Source of the DNA: Leucobacter triazinivorans
GTDB taxonomy: Bacteria > Actinomycetota > Actinomycetes > Actinomycetales > Microbacteriaceae
NCBI RefSeq assembly: GCF_004208635.1
Contig: NZ_CP035806.1
Location: 3,414,816 to 3,478,815 of the forward strand
Length of the DNA stretch: 64,000 bases
Direction of reading: 5' to 3'
The notes beneath the pieces are model-generated. The model searched no databases. It worked only from the letters and a program-made list of their open reading frames with translations, and had not been told where the DNA came from. The position numbers and the translations under genes are program-made. Shown here piece after piece: positions 34,257 through 42,842 of this stretch (position 1 is the first letter of the stretch; each line of letters opens with the position of its first letter).

Positions 34257-35291
34257 ATGGATGGCAGCGGCCCCGCGCGCTCGAGGCGCACGACGATCAG
34301 GGACGTCGCGGAGCACCTCGGGCTCTCCGTCAGCACCGTCTCCGCATCGCTGAACGGCGGCGGCACGCTGAAGGAGGCCACCCGTGAGCGCGTGCGGCGC
34401 GCGGCCGAGGAGCTCGGCTACCGTCCGAGCCGGGCGGCCCTCGCGTTCCGGCTCGGGCGCACCGGCACCATCGCCTACTCGCTGCCCACCGTCGACGACG
34501 GGTCGGTTCCCATGCTCGACGTCGAGGCCTACATGATCGGCGCCCGGGCTGCTGCGAGCGCCGCGTTCGACGCGGGCTACGCCCTGACGCTGACCCCGCC
34601 GACGATCGGCGGGGAGGCCGGCTGGAACCTCATCGGGGCCGACGGCGTGGTGCTCTGCGACCCGGTGCGCGGCGACGAGCGACTTGCCACCCTGGAGCGG
34701 CTCGGCACGCCCGTCGTGACGATCGAGCGGGACACCTTGCGCCCCGAGTGGCCCTTCGTCGTGACCGGTGACTACGGGAACAACACCCGCATGCTGCTCG
34801 ACCACCTGCGGGAGCGCGGTGCGCGGCGCATCGCGCTGCTCGTGCCCGACGCCAGCTGGTCATCGTCGGAGGACGCGCTGCGGGGCTACCGGGAGTGGGC
34901 CGCCGATCACGGCGCCGAGGAGATCGTGCGGCTGATCCCGCCCGCCCGCATCAACCGCGACGCCTACACGGACGCGCTCGAGCTGCTGCGCACCGAACCG
35001 CGCCCGGACGCGCTCATCGCCTCCGCCGAGCAGTACCGCCCCGGCGTGCTGCGCGCCTGCCTGGACCTCGGGATCTCGATCCCGGGCGATCTGCTCCTGG
35101 CGATCGGCGGCGACAGCCAGGCGGCGCAGTACGGCGATCCTCCCATCACCGCGATCGACTTCCTCCCGGCGAGGCAGTCGGAGCTGGCGGTGCAGATGCT
35201 GCTGCAGCGCATCGAGGGGCATCCGGTCGAGGGCCCCATCGTCTCGGAAAGCGCGCTCAGGATCCGCTCCAGCACGGAGGAGCGCCGGTGA
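34257..35291 (+). CDS. LacI family transcriptional regulator
   Basis: A 344-residue regulator. The LacI helix-turn-helix spans about residues 13-35 (TIRDVAEHLGLSVSTVSASLNG), followed by the hinge region VRRAAEELGYRPSRAA and a periplasmic-binding-like effector domain with GADGVVLCDPV and the closing PPITAIDF segment. It lies inside the hydrolase operon and should sense the imported compound or a breakdown product. It probably acts at the twin AACGTT sites at 27703-27742. An AGGAGG-type ribosome site precedes the ATG; the stop overlaps the next GTG. Confidence 0.9.
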   Translation: MDGSGPARSRRTTIRDVAEHLGLSVSTVSASLNGGGTLKEATRERVRRAAEELGYRPSRAALAFRLGRTGTIAYSLPTVDDGSVPMLDVEAYMIGARAAASAAFDAGYALTLTPPTIGGEAGWNLIGADGVVLCDPVRGDERLATLERLGTPVVTIERDTLRPEWPFVVTGDYGNNTRMLLDHLRERGARRIALLVPDASWSSSEDALRGYREWAADHGAEEIVRLIPPARINRDAYTDALELLRTEPRPDALIASAEQYRPGVLRACLDLGISIPGDLLLAIGGDSQAAQYGDPPITAIDFLPARQSELAVQMLLQRIEGHPVEGPIVSESALRIRSSTEERR

Positions 35292-36556
35292 GCGGAGGAG
35301 CGGTGCATATCGACGCCGCGCGCCTGGAGCAGATTCTCCTCGGGCTCTCCGGAGACGACGGCGACTTCGAACCCCGGCCGCAGGGGATCGAGCAGCCGCT
35401 GCACACCGTGTACGTCCCCGCCGACCAGGCCCGCGACGGGATCGTGGAGCACTGGCGAGCGGGTGCGCTCGACGCGGCGGCCGCGGTCGGCGGACTGGAC
35501 GGTGTCGCCGACTGCATCGGCGTCGCCGACGACCGCCGGGGCGAAGTCGTCGCCCGCGCTGAGGAGAAGCTCGCGCGGCAGCCCGTCGAGGACCTGCGCT
35601 TCGATTTCGAGGACGGCTACGGCTACCGCGACGACGAGGAGGAGGACGCCTGCGCGGAGCGGGCGGGGGCGCTCGCCGGCCAGCTCATCCGGGCCGAGGA
35701 CGGCCCGGACCGGATCGGGCTCCGGATGAAACCGCTCGATCGGCGGGGGAGTCGCCGCGGCGTGCGCACGCTCGAGCGTTTCCTCGGCGCCTACCTCGCC
35801 GCAGCCGGTGCCGAGCCCGTGAGCGCGCTCACCGGGCTCCGCATCACGCTGGCGAAGGTGATGACCGGTGCCCAGGTGGAGGCCATGGGTGAGATCTGCG
35901 GCGCGCTGGAAGACGGGCACGGACTGGCTCCGGAGTCGTTGGGCATCGAACTGCAGATCGAGGTGCCGCACGTCGTGGCTCCGATACGGCCGAGCGACGC
36001 GCTCGTGGTGCTCGCCGGAGCGCCGCGGGTGCGCGCCCTCCACTTCGGCACCTACGACTACACGAGCGCGCAGGGGGTGCTCCCCGGCGAGCAGCGGTCG
36101 ACGCACCCGGTGGCGCAGCACGCCAAGCGGGCGATGCAGGCTGCGGCCGCCGTGCACGGCGTCGAGGTCTGCGACGGATCCTCGAACCTCGTCCCCGCGG
36201 GGGACCGGTCGATGCGGGTCGGCGCGTGGGCCCGGCACGCCGAACAGGTGCGCGAGGCACTGCGCGACGGCATCCCGCAGGGGTGGGACCTGCACCCGGC
36301 GCAGCTGCCGTCGCGCTTCCTGGCGAGCTACGACGTGCTGCGCGGGGAATTGGCGCACGCGGTGCGCCGGGTGCGGGCCGCCGAGCGCGGCGCCGCGGCG
36401 GGGGACGGCGCGGAAGTGCTCGACGAGCCGGCCACGCTCAGGATGCTCGGGGCGTTCCTGGCGCGCGGCGTGCGCACGGGGGCGGTCGACCCGGACGAGC
36501 TCGGGCCCGGCCTGGAGCTCCCGCGGCTCGAGCAGCTCGCCGAGACGGGGTCATGA
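35288..36556 (+). CDS. HpcH/HpaI-type aldolase superfamily protein (DUF6986-like)
   Basis: A 422-residue protein with a CitE/HpcH-like TIM barrel. Acidic metal-ligand candidates occur in DLRFDFEDGYGYRDD (near residue 100) and IELQIEVPH (near 220), and a His-Phe-Gly segment ALHFGTYDYTSAQG lies near 245. The insert pattern matches the DUF6986 group, which I recall near ureide/purine catabolism genes but cannot confirm here. It may cleave or condense a small oxo-acid produced by the pathway. The start is GTG overlapping the LacI stop. It is the last intact gene of the island. Confidence 0.72.
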   Translation: MSGGAVHIDAARLEQILLGLSGDDGDFEPRPQGIEQPLHTVYVPADQARDGIVEHWRAGALDAAAAVGGLDGVADCIGVADDRRGEVVARAEEKLARQPVEDLRFDFEDGYGYRDDEEEDACAERAGALAGQLIRAEDGPDRIGLRMKPLDRRGSRRGVRTLERFLGAYLAAAGAEPVSALTGLRITLAKVMTGAQVEAMGEICGALEDGHGLAPESLGIELQIEVPHVVAPIRPSDALVVLAGAPRVRALHFGTYDYTSAQGVLPGEQRSTHPVAQHAKRAMQAAAAVHGVEVCDGSSNLVPAGDRSMRVGAWARHAEQVREALRDGIPQGWDLHPAQLPSRFLASYDVLRGELAHAVRRVRAAERGAAAGDGAEVLDEPATLRMLGAFLARGVRTGAVDPDELGPGLELPRLEQLAETGS

Positions 36557-37165
36557 ACCTCCGAGAACCACCCCCACCCTCGCCACGATCCGGCCGCCCT
36601 TGACAATGGCCCGCGGCACCGGGCGGTCCACGACGACCTGAGCCTCGTGCACGCCGCGGGCGACAAGGAAATCAGCGGGGTCGCCGATCCGGAATCGGGA
36701 CTCCGGCAGTCCCATCATGCGAGCGCCGTTGTGCACGGCGATCTCGAATGCGTGCGTGAGCTCGGAATCGGTGAACACCTCCAACCGGCATGCCAGCAGG
36801 TGGCAGTGCTCGATCATGTCGGCGTTGCCGAACGGGCTCCACGAATCGCGCACGCCGTCCGAGCCCACCGCGACGCGCACGCCCGCATCCCGGAGATCTT
36901 AGATCGGCAGCACGGGCTCTCCGCCCAGCGCCACCGTGACGAGAGTGATATCGGCTCCGGTTTCTACCGCCGCGGCGAGCGGTTCGGCGGTGCCCGGCTC
37001 CCGCAGCACGCCCATCTAGGGAGACGCCACGATCTCCAATTCGAGTGCTCCGTCGAGCTCGACACGCGCGGTTGCGACTCCCTCGACGTTCAGCAGGCCG
37101 CCCCAGTCGGTCTTGTCCGTGTGCACGTGCGCGTCCACGAGCGTGGGCAGCAGTTGCGCTCAACC
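36551..37165 (-). pseudogene. Decayed cytosine-deaminase-like amidohydrolase
   Basis: The minus strand holds the remains of a third amidohydrolase in one frame. LPTLVDAHVHTDKT (near 37160) is the His-x-His motif. A gap and a TAG stop near 37016-37018 follow, then GVLREPGTAEPLAAAVETGAD, a TAA near 36900-36902, and an open C-terminal part with AVGSDGVRDSWSPFGNADM to the end at 36551. An additional TGA lies just before the N-terminal part. The stops and the missing N-terminus and middle show loss of function. The 3' end overlaps the aldolase gene's end by 6 bases. It fills the interval up to 37199, where no other gene is seen. Confidence 0.82.
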
Positions 37166-37199
37166 GGCGGATGCTGCGCTCGCTCGACCGGCGAGCGCG

Positions 37200-38267
37200 C
37201 TACTCCAGTTCGCCGGTGATGCGCCCGCGCACCCGGCGCAGATCCTCCATGAGCGCGCCGATGAGCACCCAGTGCTCGGGGTGCGGCCGCGGAATCGTGT
37301 ACGGGGCCGTGAGCGCGGGGGGCTCGGCCGCGCGCGCTTCGACGGCGTCGTCGCGCGCGAGCAGCTCGAGGTCGTGCGCGGCGCGGCGGATCTCCTCGAC
37401 CATGCCCACGACCGAGGCGTCCGAGACGAGGTCGGGCTCGTAGAGGTCGTAGACCGCGCGGGACATGCCGCCGATCTGGGTGATGATCGGCTGCAGGCGC
37501 TGGAACAGCGCGTCGTCCTCCCCGAGCCCCTTCCGGTAGCGGCCGCTGCGCGGGTTCAGCCGCAGACTCTCGCGGGCCTGGCGCAGCAGCCCGTGCACCC
37601 GCGTGCGCTCCTCCTGCAGCGCGCGCGCCTCGACGTGCATGGACTCGAGCCAGTCGTCGTCGCGCGGCGCGTCGAGCGCGTCGGCGATGCGGCGGAGCGA
37701 GACGGCGGCCTGCTCCGTCAACGACACGAGCGCCTCGTGCACCGGCAGCGTGCGCACCGGTGCGGCGACCAGGGCGGCGACGGCCACGCCGATCAGCGCG
37801 CCGATGAGCGTCTCGACCACCCGTTCGACTCCGTAGTGCAGATCGAGCCCGCCGAGCGCGATCATGAGCAGTGCGCTCACCACGATCTGGTTCGCGGCGC
37901 TCGGCGTCATGCGCAGCGCCCATCCGAGGGCGAGGCCCGCCACGAGCGCAGCGATGAACAGCCAGGAGTGCTGCCCCAGGAACGCTCCGGTGACGAGGGC
38001 GACGCCGACCCCCAGCAGCACTCCCACGACGCGCTCGAGGCCCTTGCTGAGGGACTGGTCCACGTTGTCCTGCACCACGAGCAGGGCGGCGATCGCCCCG
38101 AAGATCGGCAGCTGCTCGGGGAAGATGAGCAGACAGGTGAACCAGGCGAGGATCATCGACGCGAGCGTCTTCACGACCTGCAGGAGCGGTGCCCGCTGAT
38201 CCGCCGTGAACCGGCTGGTGAGGCGCCGCGGCGCTCGCCCCCAGCGGGAGAGGCGACCCGGCTTCAC
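37200..38267 (-). CDS. FUSC family (aromatic-acid exporter-like) membrane protein
   Basis: A 355-residue protein starting at GTG. Six hydrophobic segments lie between residues 30 and 170 (LASMILAWFTCLLIFPE, IFGAIAALLVVQDNVDQS, GVLLGVGVALVTGAFLG and others), followed by a long cytoplasmic helical domain with RxR-rich coils. This is the FUSC/ArAE layout. The proposed role is export of small aromatic or amphipathic compounds, but no substrate is implied here. A short 13-base gap follows the next gene upstream, so it may form an operon with the App1 and DedA genes. Confidence 0.85.
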   Translation of the reverse strand: MKPGRLSRWGRAPRRLTSRFTADQRAPLLQVVKTLASMILAWFTCLLIFPEQLPIFGAIAALLVVQDNVDQSLSKGLERVVGVLLGVGVALVTGAFLGQHSWLFIAALVAGLALGWALRMTPSAANQIVVSALLMIALGGLDLHYGVERVVETLIGALIGVAVAALVAAPVRTLPVHEALVSLTEQAAVSLRRIADALDAPRDDDWLESMHVEARALQEERTRVHGLLRQARESLRLNPRSGRYRKGLGEDDALFQRLQPIITQIGGMSRAVYDLYEPDLVSDASVVGMVEEIRRAAHDLELLARDDAVEARAAEPPALTAPYTIPRPHPEHWVLIGALMEDLRRVRGRITGELE

Positions 38268-38280
38268 GAGCGCCTCCGGG

Positions 38281-39330
38281 TCACAGCAGACCCAGCTTGC
38301 GCACCTCTTCGCGGAGCGTCGCGCCGTCGGGGCCGTAGACCCAGGGCACGCCGCTCGTGCTGCGGTGCAGATTGGCCTTGGAGCGCCCGCCCGCCAGCAC
38401 GGCCTCGCCGACGGAGAGCTGCCGGATCATCACCGCGGCGACGTTCTCCGGATGGGCGGTGGCGAACTCGTGGTACAGCGCCTCGTCGTGCTGGCCGTCG
38501 TCGCCGATCAGCACCCACCGCACGTCGGGGAACTCGGCCGCCAGACGCTGCAGCTCGCGGCGCTTGTGCTCGGTGCCGCTGCGGAACCACCGGTCGTGCG
38601 TCGGGCCCCAGTCGGTGAGCAGCAGCGGCCCCATGGGGTACAGGTTGCGTGCGAGGAAGCGGCTCAGCGCGGGCGCTGCGTTCCACGCCCCCGTGGAGAG
38701 GTAGACGACGGGTGAACCCGGGTGCTCCGCGACGAGGTGGTCGAGCATCACCGCCATGCCGGGGGTGGCGGATCTCGCGTGCTCGTCCAGCACGAAGCTG
38801 TTCCACGCGGCGACGAACGGTCGGGGGAGTGCGGTGATGAGGATCGTGTCGTCGATGTCGGAGATCACCCCGAGGCGGGCGGTCGGATCGACCACGTTCA
38901 CGGGTGCGTCGGCCGCCTCGCTGTCGCCCGCCTGCAGTGTGAGCGTGTGCCAGCCGGGGGAAAGCGACACCGGGACGATCGAATCGATGACCCCGCCGCG
39001 ATCCGCGACCACCTCGGTCACCGGCTCGCCGTCGATGAGCACGCGCACCGGCTGGTGCGGCACCGAGAGGCTGGTGAAGGTGCGCCAGCCGCGCACCCGG
39101 GAGACCTCGGCCACGTCGGGCCGGAACCGGGTGTGCTCGCGGCTCTCGGGCTTCAGATAGAGCACGCGGCCCAGCACGCGCACCCACTCGGTGGTGCCGT
39201 AGCCGATGTAGGGGATGACCGATGGCGTCTTCCCGCGGGAGACGGCGCGACGAGCGCGGCGCACGTGCATCCAGTCTTCGAGGCGGGCCGCCAGGCGGGG
39301 CCGGGAGTCGGGCTCGGCGTTCGAAGTCAC
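38281..39330 (-). CDS. App1-domain (DUF2183) phosphatase-like protein
   Basis: A 349-residue protein whose C-terminal half is an App1/DUF2183 domain with the HAD-type motif SDIDDTILIT (near residue 148), STGAWN, and a later GDDGQHDEALYHEF. The yeast homologue App1 is a phosphatidate phosphatase. The N-terminal half has a beta-rich segment (QPVRVLIDGEPVTEVVADRGG). No signal peptide or membrane segment is visible. It lies between FUSC and DedA genes with short gaps, which suggests a lipid or envelope role. Confidence 0.85.
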   Translation of the reverse strand: MTSNAEPDSRPRLAARLEDWMHVRRARRAVSRGKTPSVIPYIGYGTTEWVRVLGRVLYLKPESREHTRFRPDVAEVSRVRGWRTFTSLSVPHQPVRVLIDGEPVTEVVADRGGVIDSIVPVSLSPGWHTLTLQAGDSEAADAPVNVVDPTARLGVISDIDDTILITALPRPFVAAWNSFVLDEHARSATPGMAVMLDHLVAEHPGSPVVYLSTGAWNAAPALSRFLARNLYPMGPLLLTDWGPTHDRWFRSGTEHKRRELQRLAAEFPDVRWVLIGDDGQHDEALYHEFATAHPENVAAVMIRQLSVGEAVLAGGRSKANLHRSTSGVPWVYGPDGATLREEVRKLGLL

Positions 39331-39339
39331 CCAGCCAGT

Positions 39340-40044
39340 CTAGGGTGTGCGCGCCGACGCGCCCGGATCATCCGGCTCGGGCCGAACCTCGTCCGTCCCG
39401 TCTTCTGCGAGCCGCATGTGCGCGCTCTCGCGGCGGAGAAAGGCGCGCTTCACCGCCCAGAGCCCGAGTGCGAGCGCGAGCGCCGCGCCCGCGAAGACGA
39501 GGCCGGCCCCCTTCACCCGACCGGCGAGCTGTTCGAAGCCGGCGGCCGCACCCGCGCCCAGTGAGACCACGAGCAGCGCCCAGACGAGGCTCGCCGACGC
39601 GGTCCAGGCAAGGAAGGCGCGGTAGCGCATCCCGGCCATCCCCGCGGTGAGCGGGATCAGGGAGTGCAGCACGGGGAGGAATCGCGATAGGAACACCGCC
39701 ACCCCGCCCCGCTCGCCGAGGTAGTGCTCGGCGACCCGCCAGTTGCGCTCGCCCAGCCGTCGGCCGGCGCGACTGGAGCGCAGGCGGGGACCGGCCCAGC
39801 GGCCGAGCGCGAATCCGATGCTCTCGCCGGCGATGGCGCCGAGCACGAGGGCGACGACGAGCCAGGCGAACTGCGCGGGGCCCGTCACGCCGACCGCCGC
39901 GACGAGGGCGATCGTGTCGCCGGGCACCACGAGGCCGACGAACACCGAGGTCTCGAGCAGCATGCCGATACCCGCGATGAGGGTGCGCAGCACGGGATCC
40001 AGATCTCGGACCCCGTCGATCAGCCCGCTGAGCAGTTCCGTCAC
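39340..40044 (-). CDS. DedA family membrane protein
   Basis: A 234-residue protein of the SNARE-associated/DedA family with the re-entrant segment ETSVFVGLVVPGDTIALVAA near residues 31-50, GESIGFALGRWAGPR and FLSRFLPVLHSLIPLTAGMAGM near 115-136. DedA proteins are membrane transporters, several of which flip undecaprenyl phosphate or phospholipid. The start is GTG at 40044. TACACT on the minus strand (plus 40052-40057) ends 7 bases upstream, fitting a leaderless mRNA. The C-terminal tail is charged and disordered. Confidence 0.9.
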   Translation of the reverse strand: MTELLSGLIDGVRDLDPVLRTLIAGIGMLLETSVFVGLVVPGDTIALVAAVGVTGPAQFAWLVVALVLGAIAGESIGFALGRWAGPRLRSSRAGRRLGERNWRVAEHYLGERGGVAVFLSRFLPVLHSLIPLTAGMAGMRYRAFLAWTASASLVWALLVVSLGAGAAAGFEQLAGRVKGAGLVFAGAALALALGLWAVKRAFLRRESAHMRLAEDGTDEVRPEPDDPGASARTP

Positions 40045-40096
40045 CGCACCGAGTGTATCCGAGCCGGAGGCTGCGGACCCGGGGAGCGGACCGAGT

Positions 40097-40154
40097 CGTT
40101 CGACGTCGAACGAAAAGTAGTTCGGGCTCGAGTGAAAAATAGTTCGACGTCGAA
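40097..40154. promoter_or_regulatory. Three phased palindromic operator candidates upstream of cydA
   Basis: Site 1, CGTTCGACGTCGAACG (40097-40112), is a perfect 16-base palindrome. Site 2, TTCGGGCTCGAG (40121-40132), is a degenerate copy. Site 3, TTCGACGTCGAA (40143-40154), is a perfect 12-base palindrome. Their starts are spaced exactly 22 and 22 bases, so all face the same side of the helix. AT-rich spacers (GAAAAGTA, GAAAAATA) also repeat. The array ends just before the cydA promoter. The regulator is unknown. Confidence 0.7.
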
Positions 40155-40159
40155 GCGCA

Positions 40160-40189
40160 TTCGCAGCTGATTCACAGAAAAGCTAGAAT
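40160..40189 (+). promoter_or_regulatory. cydABDC promoter
   Basis: TAGAAT (40184-40189) is a good -10. TTCGCA (40160-40165) with an 18-base spacer may be a weak -35. A weak -35 beside three operator-like sites fits a promoter that needs an activator, but a repressor is also possible. Confidence 0.5.
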
Positions 40190-40300
40190 GGGGGCGGCCG
40201 GTCGTCGACCGGCAGCTCCGGCGAGAATCACATCTCGTGGCGGATCTCACTAAGGGAGTGCGCCCTCGGTGGGGTGCCGCCCTTCGTTCTGGAGCGATAC

Positions 40301-41740
40301 ATGAACGAATTCCTCGACCCGTTGATCCTCGCCCGGTGGCAATTCGGATTGACGACGCTGTACCACTTCATCTTCGTGCCCCTGACGATCGGGATGGCGC
40401 TGCTCGTGGCGATCCTCCAGACGGCATGGGTGCGCACCGGCAAGACGAAGTACCTGCGCCTCACCCGGCTCTTCGGCAAGATCTTCCTCATCAACTTCGC
40501 CATGGGCGTCGTCACCGGCATCGTGCAGGAGTTCCAGTTCGGCATGAACTGGTCGAACTACTCGCGCTTCGTCGGCGACATCTTCGGCGCTCCGCTCGCG
40601 ATGGAGGGGCTCATCGCCTTCTTCTTCGAGGCCACCTTCATCGGCCTGTGGATCTTCGGCTGGGACAAGCTGCCGAAGAAGGTGCACCTGCTCACCATCT
40701 GGATGGTCTGGGTCGGCACCGTGCTCTCGGCATACTTCATCCTCGCGGCCAACGCGTTCATGCAGAATCCCGTCGGCTTCGAGATCAACGACGAGCGCGG
40801 GCGGGCCGAGCTCCAGGACATCGGCGCCGTGCTCATGAACCCGGTCGCGGTGACCCAGTTCCCGCACACGATCTTCGCGGCGACCATGTTCGCGGGTGTC
40901 GTGATCGTGGCGGTCGCCGCCTGGCACCTGCAGCGGGGGCAGTATGTCGAGGAGATGCGCACCGCTCTGCGCTTCGGCGCCTGGACCAACATCATCGCCT
41001 TCATGGGCGTCGGGTTCACCGGGCACTCCCTCGGCATGGTCATGACCGAGACGCAGCCCATGAAGATGGCCGCGGCCGAGGCGCTCTACGAGAACGCCTC
41101 CGGCGCCGACGCCTCGTTCTCGATCTTCAGCCTCGGCACCCCCGACGGCGCGCACGAGATCTTCTCGATCCGCATCCCCTACCTGCTCTCGTTCCTCTCG
41201 AACGGCACCTTCGACGGCAGCGTCGAGGGCATCCGCGATCTGCAGGCGGAGTACGAGGCGATGTACTGCGGCGCGGACTCCCTGCTCACCTGCCCGAGCG
41301 ACGGGCAGTTCGCTCCCATCATCTGGGTGACCTACTGGGCGTTCCGCTGGATGATCGGCCTCGGCGCCCTCGCCGCGCTCGTCTCCGCGGTGGGGCTCTG
41401 GATCACGCGCAAGAACACCGAACTGCCCGCCTGGGTGTGGAAGGTCGCCATCTGGTCGGCGCCGCTCCCCATGCTGGCCTCGCTCGTCGGCTGGATCTTC
41501 ACCGAGATGGGCCGCCAGCCCTGGATCGTGTTCGGCGTGATGACGACCGAGCAGGGGGTCTCGCCCGGCGTGCCCGGGTGGGCCGTGCTCACGTCGCTCA
41601 TCGTGTTCACCCTCGTCTACGGCGCCCTCGCGGTGGTGGAGTTCAAGCTGATCACGAAGGCCGCCAAGGAGGGGCTGCCCGAGATCGCGTCGGACGAGAG
41701 CGGCGAACCCGACCACGAGCGTCTCGCGACGGTCTACTAG
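40301..41740 (+). CDS. cydA: Cytochrome bd ubiquinol/menaquinol oxidase subunit I
   Basis: A 479-residue subunit with about nine membrane helices. The heme-ligand region TLYHFIFVPLTIGMALLVA lies near residue 18, with a GLWIFGWDKLP segment and a His in AAWHLQRGQ near 212. The quinol-loop signature GRQPWIVFGVMTTEQGVSPG lies near 407-426. It oxidises quinol and reduces oxygen to water with high affinity. The Q-loop is short, as expected for Gram-positives. ATG 40301 is chosen because GGAG lies 8 bases upstream; an in-frame GTG at 40274 is an alternative. It is first in cydABDC. Confidence 0.96.
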   Translation: MNEFLDPLILARWQFGLTTLYHFIFVPLTIGMALLVAILQTAWVRTGKTKYLRLTRLFGKIFLINFAMGVVTGIVQEFQFGMNWSNYSRFVGDIFGAPLAMEGLIAFFFEATFIGLWIFGWDKLPKKVHLLTIWMVWVGTVLSAYFILAANAFMQNPVGFEINDERGRAELQDIGAVLMNPVAVTQFPHTIFAATMFAGVVIVAVAAWHLQRGQYVEEMRTALRFGAWTNIIAFMGVGFTGHSLGMVMTETQPMKMAAAEALYENASGADASFSIFSLGTPDGAHEIFSIRIPYLLSFLSNGTFDGSVEGIRDLQAEYEAMYCGADSLLTCPSDGQFAPIIWVTYWAFRWMIGLGALAALVSAVGLWITRKNTELPAWVWKVAIWSAPLPMLASLVGWIFTEMGRQPWIVFGVMTTEQGVSPGVPGWAVLTSLIVFTLVYGALAVVEFKLITKAAKEGLPEIASDESGEPDHERLATVY

Positions 41741-41752
41741 GAGAAACGGCAC

Positions 41753-42781
41753 ATGGACCTCACAACACTCTGGTTCTTCATCGTCGGAGCGCTGCTCATC
41801 GGGTACTTCGTGCTCGACGGCTTCGACTTCGGCGTCGGCATGTCGCTGCCCGTCCTCGGACGAGACGATACCGACCGCCGCGTCATCATCAACACCATCG
41901 GTCCGGTCTGGGATCTCAACGAGACCTGGCTCATCGTCGCGGGCGCCGCGCTCTTCGCCGCGTTCCCCGAGTGGTACGCGACGATGTTCTCCGGCTTCTA
42001 CCTGGCGCTGCTGCTGATCCTCGTCGCGCTCATCCTGCGCGGGGTCTCGTTCGAGTACCGCCACCAGGGCAAGGGGGAGCAGTGGACCCGCTGGTTCGAC
42101 CAGTTCATCTTCTGGGGCTCGGTCCTGCCGCCCCTCCTGTGGGGCGTCGCGTTCGCAAACCTCGCACAGGGGCTGCCGATCGTGCCGCTCGAGAACGGCG
42201 GATGGATCTACGAGGGCACGCTGCTCACGCTCCTCAACCCGTACGGGCTGCTCGGCGGGCTCACGATGCTGCTCATCTCGTTCACGCACGGGCTCGTGTT
42301 CGTGTCGCTGAAGACCACGGGAGAGATGCGGGATCGGGCGCGGGCGCTCGCCACCCGCGTCGGGATCGGCGCGATCCTCGCCGGGGCCGGATTCCTCGTC
42401 TGGACCATCGCGCAGCACCTCGACAGCAGCACGCTGTGGATCATCGTGCTCTGCTCGTCGGTCGCCGCGGTCGCGCTGATCGGCGGGTGGATCGCGAATC
42501 TGCTCGGGCGCGAGGGGTGGGCGTTCACGGGCAACGCGACGGCCATCGCGTTCGCGCTGCTCGCGATCTTCATGGCGATGTTCCCCAACCTGATGCACTC
42601 GAGCATCGATCCGGCCTACTCGATGTCGATCGCCGGCGCGGCGAGCTCGCAGAAGACCCTCGAACTCATGACCTGGGTCGCGGGATTCACCATGCCGCTC
42701 GTGCTCGCCTACCAGGGATGGACGTACTGGGTGTTCCGCAAGCGCCTCACCCGCGAGGCCATTCCCACCGCAGCGCACTAG
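41753..42781 (+). CDS. cydB: Cytochrome bd oxidase subunit II
   Basis: A 342-residue membrane protein with about eight helices. The N-terminus contains LWFFIVGALLIGYFVLDGFDFGVGM, followed by GPVWDLNETWLIVAGAALFAAFPEWYA, both diagnostic of CydB. It stabilises the heme centres of CydA. It starts 12 bases after the cydA stop with AGGAGA upstream. A small GC-rich inverted repeat (42786-42801) follows the stop; this may partly attenuate transcription into cydD. Confidence 0.96.
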   Translation: MDLTTLWFFIVGALLIGYFVLDGFDFGVGMSLPVLGRDDTDRRVIINTIGPVWDLNETWLIVAGAALFAAFPEWYATMFSGFYLALLLILVALILRGVSFEYRHQGKGEQWTRWFDQFIFWGSVLPPLLWGVAFANLAQGLPIVPLENGGWIYEGTLLTLLNPYGLLGGLTMLLISFTHGLVFVSLKTTGEMRDRARALATRVGIGAILAGAGFLVWTIAQHLDSSTLWIIVLCSSVAAVALIGGWIANLLGREGWAFTGNATAIAFALLAIFMAMFPNLMHSSIDPAYSMSIAGAASSQKTLELMTWVAGFTMPLVLAYQGWTYWVFRKRLTREAIPTAAH

Positions 42782-42842
42782 CCGGCCGCGCGGGCGCGCG
42801 GGGAGACCCGTCCGCCCGCGACTCCGCAATAGGATCTCTCTG

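Noticed and set aside
37090..37923. Second minus-strand frame under the FUSC gene
   Set aside because: Arg/Ala/Gly-rich shadow of the FUSC gene; only the amidohydrolase remnant frame near its end is real sequence decay.
42786..42801. Terminator between cydB and cydD
   Set aside because: A short 7-base GC-only inverted repeat with a 2-base loop and no T-run; at best weak attenuation.
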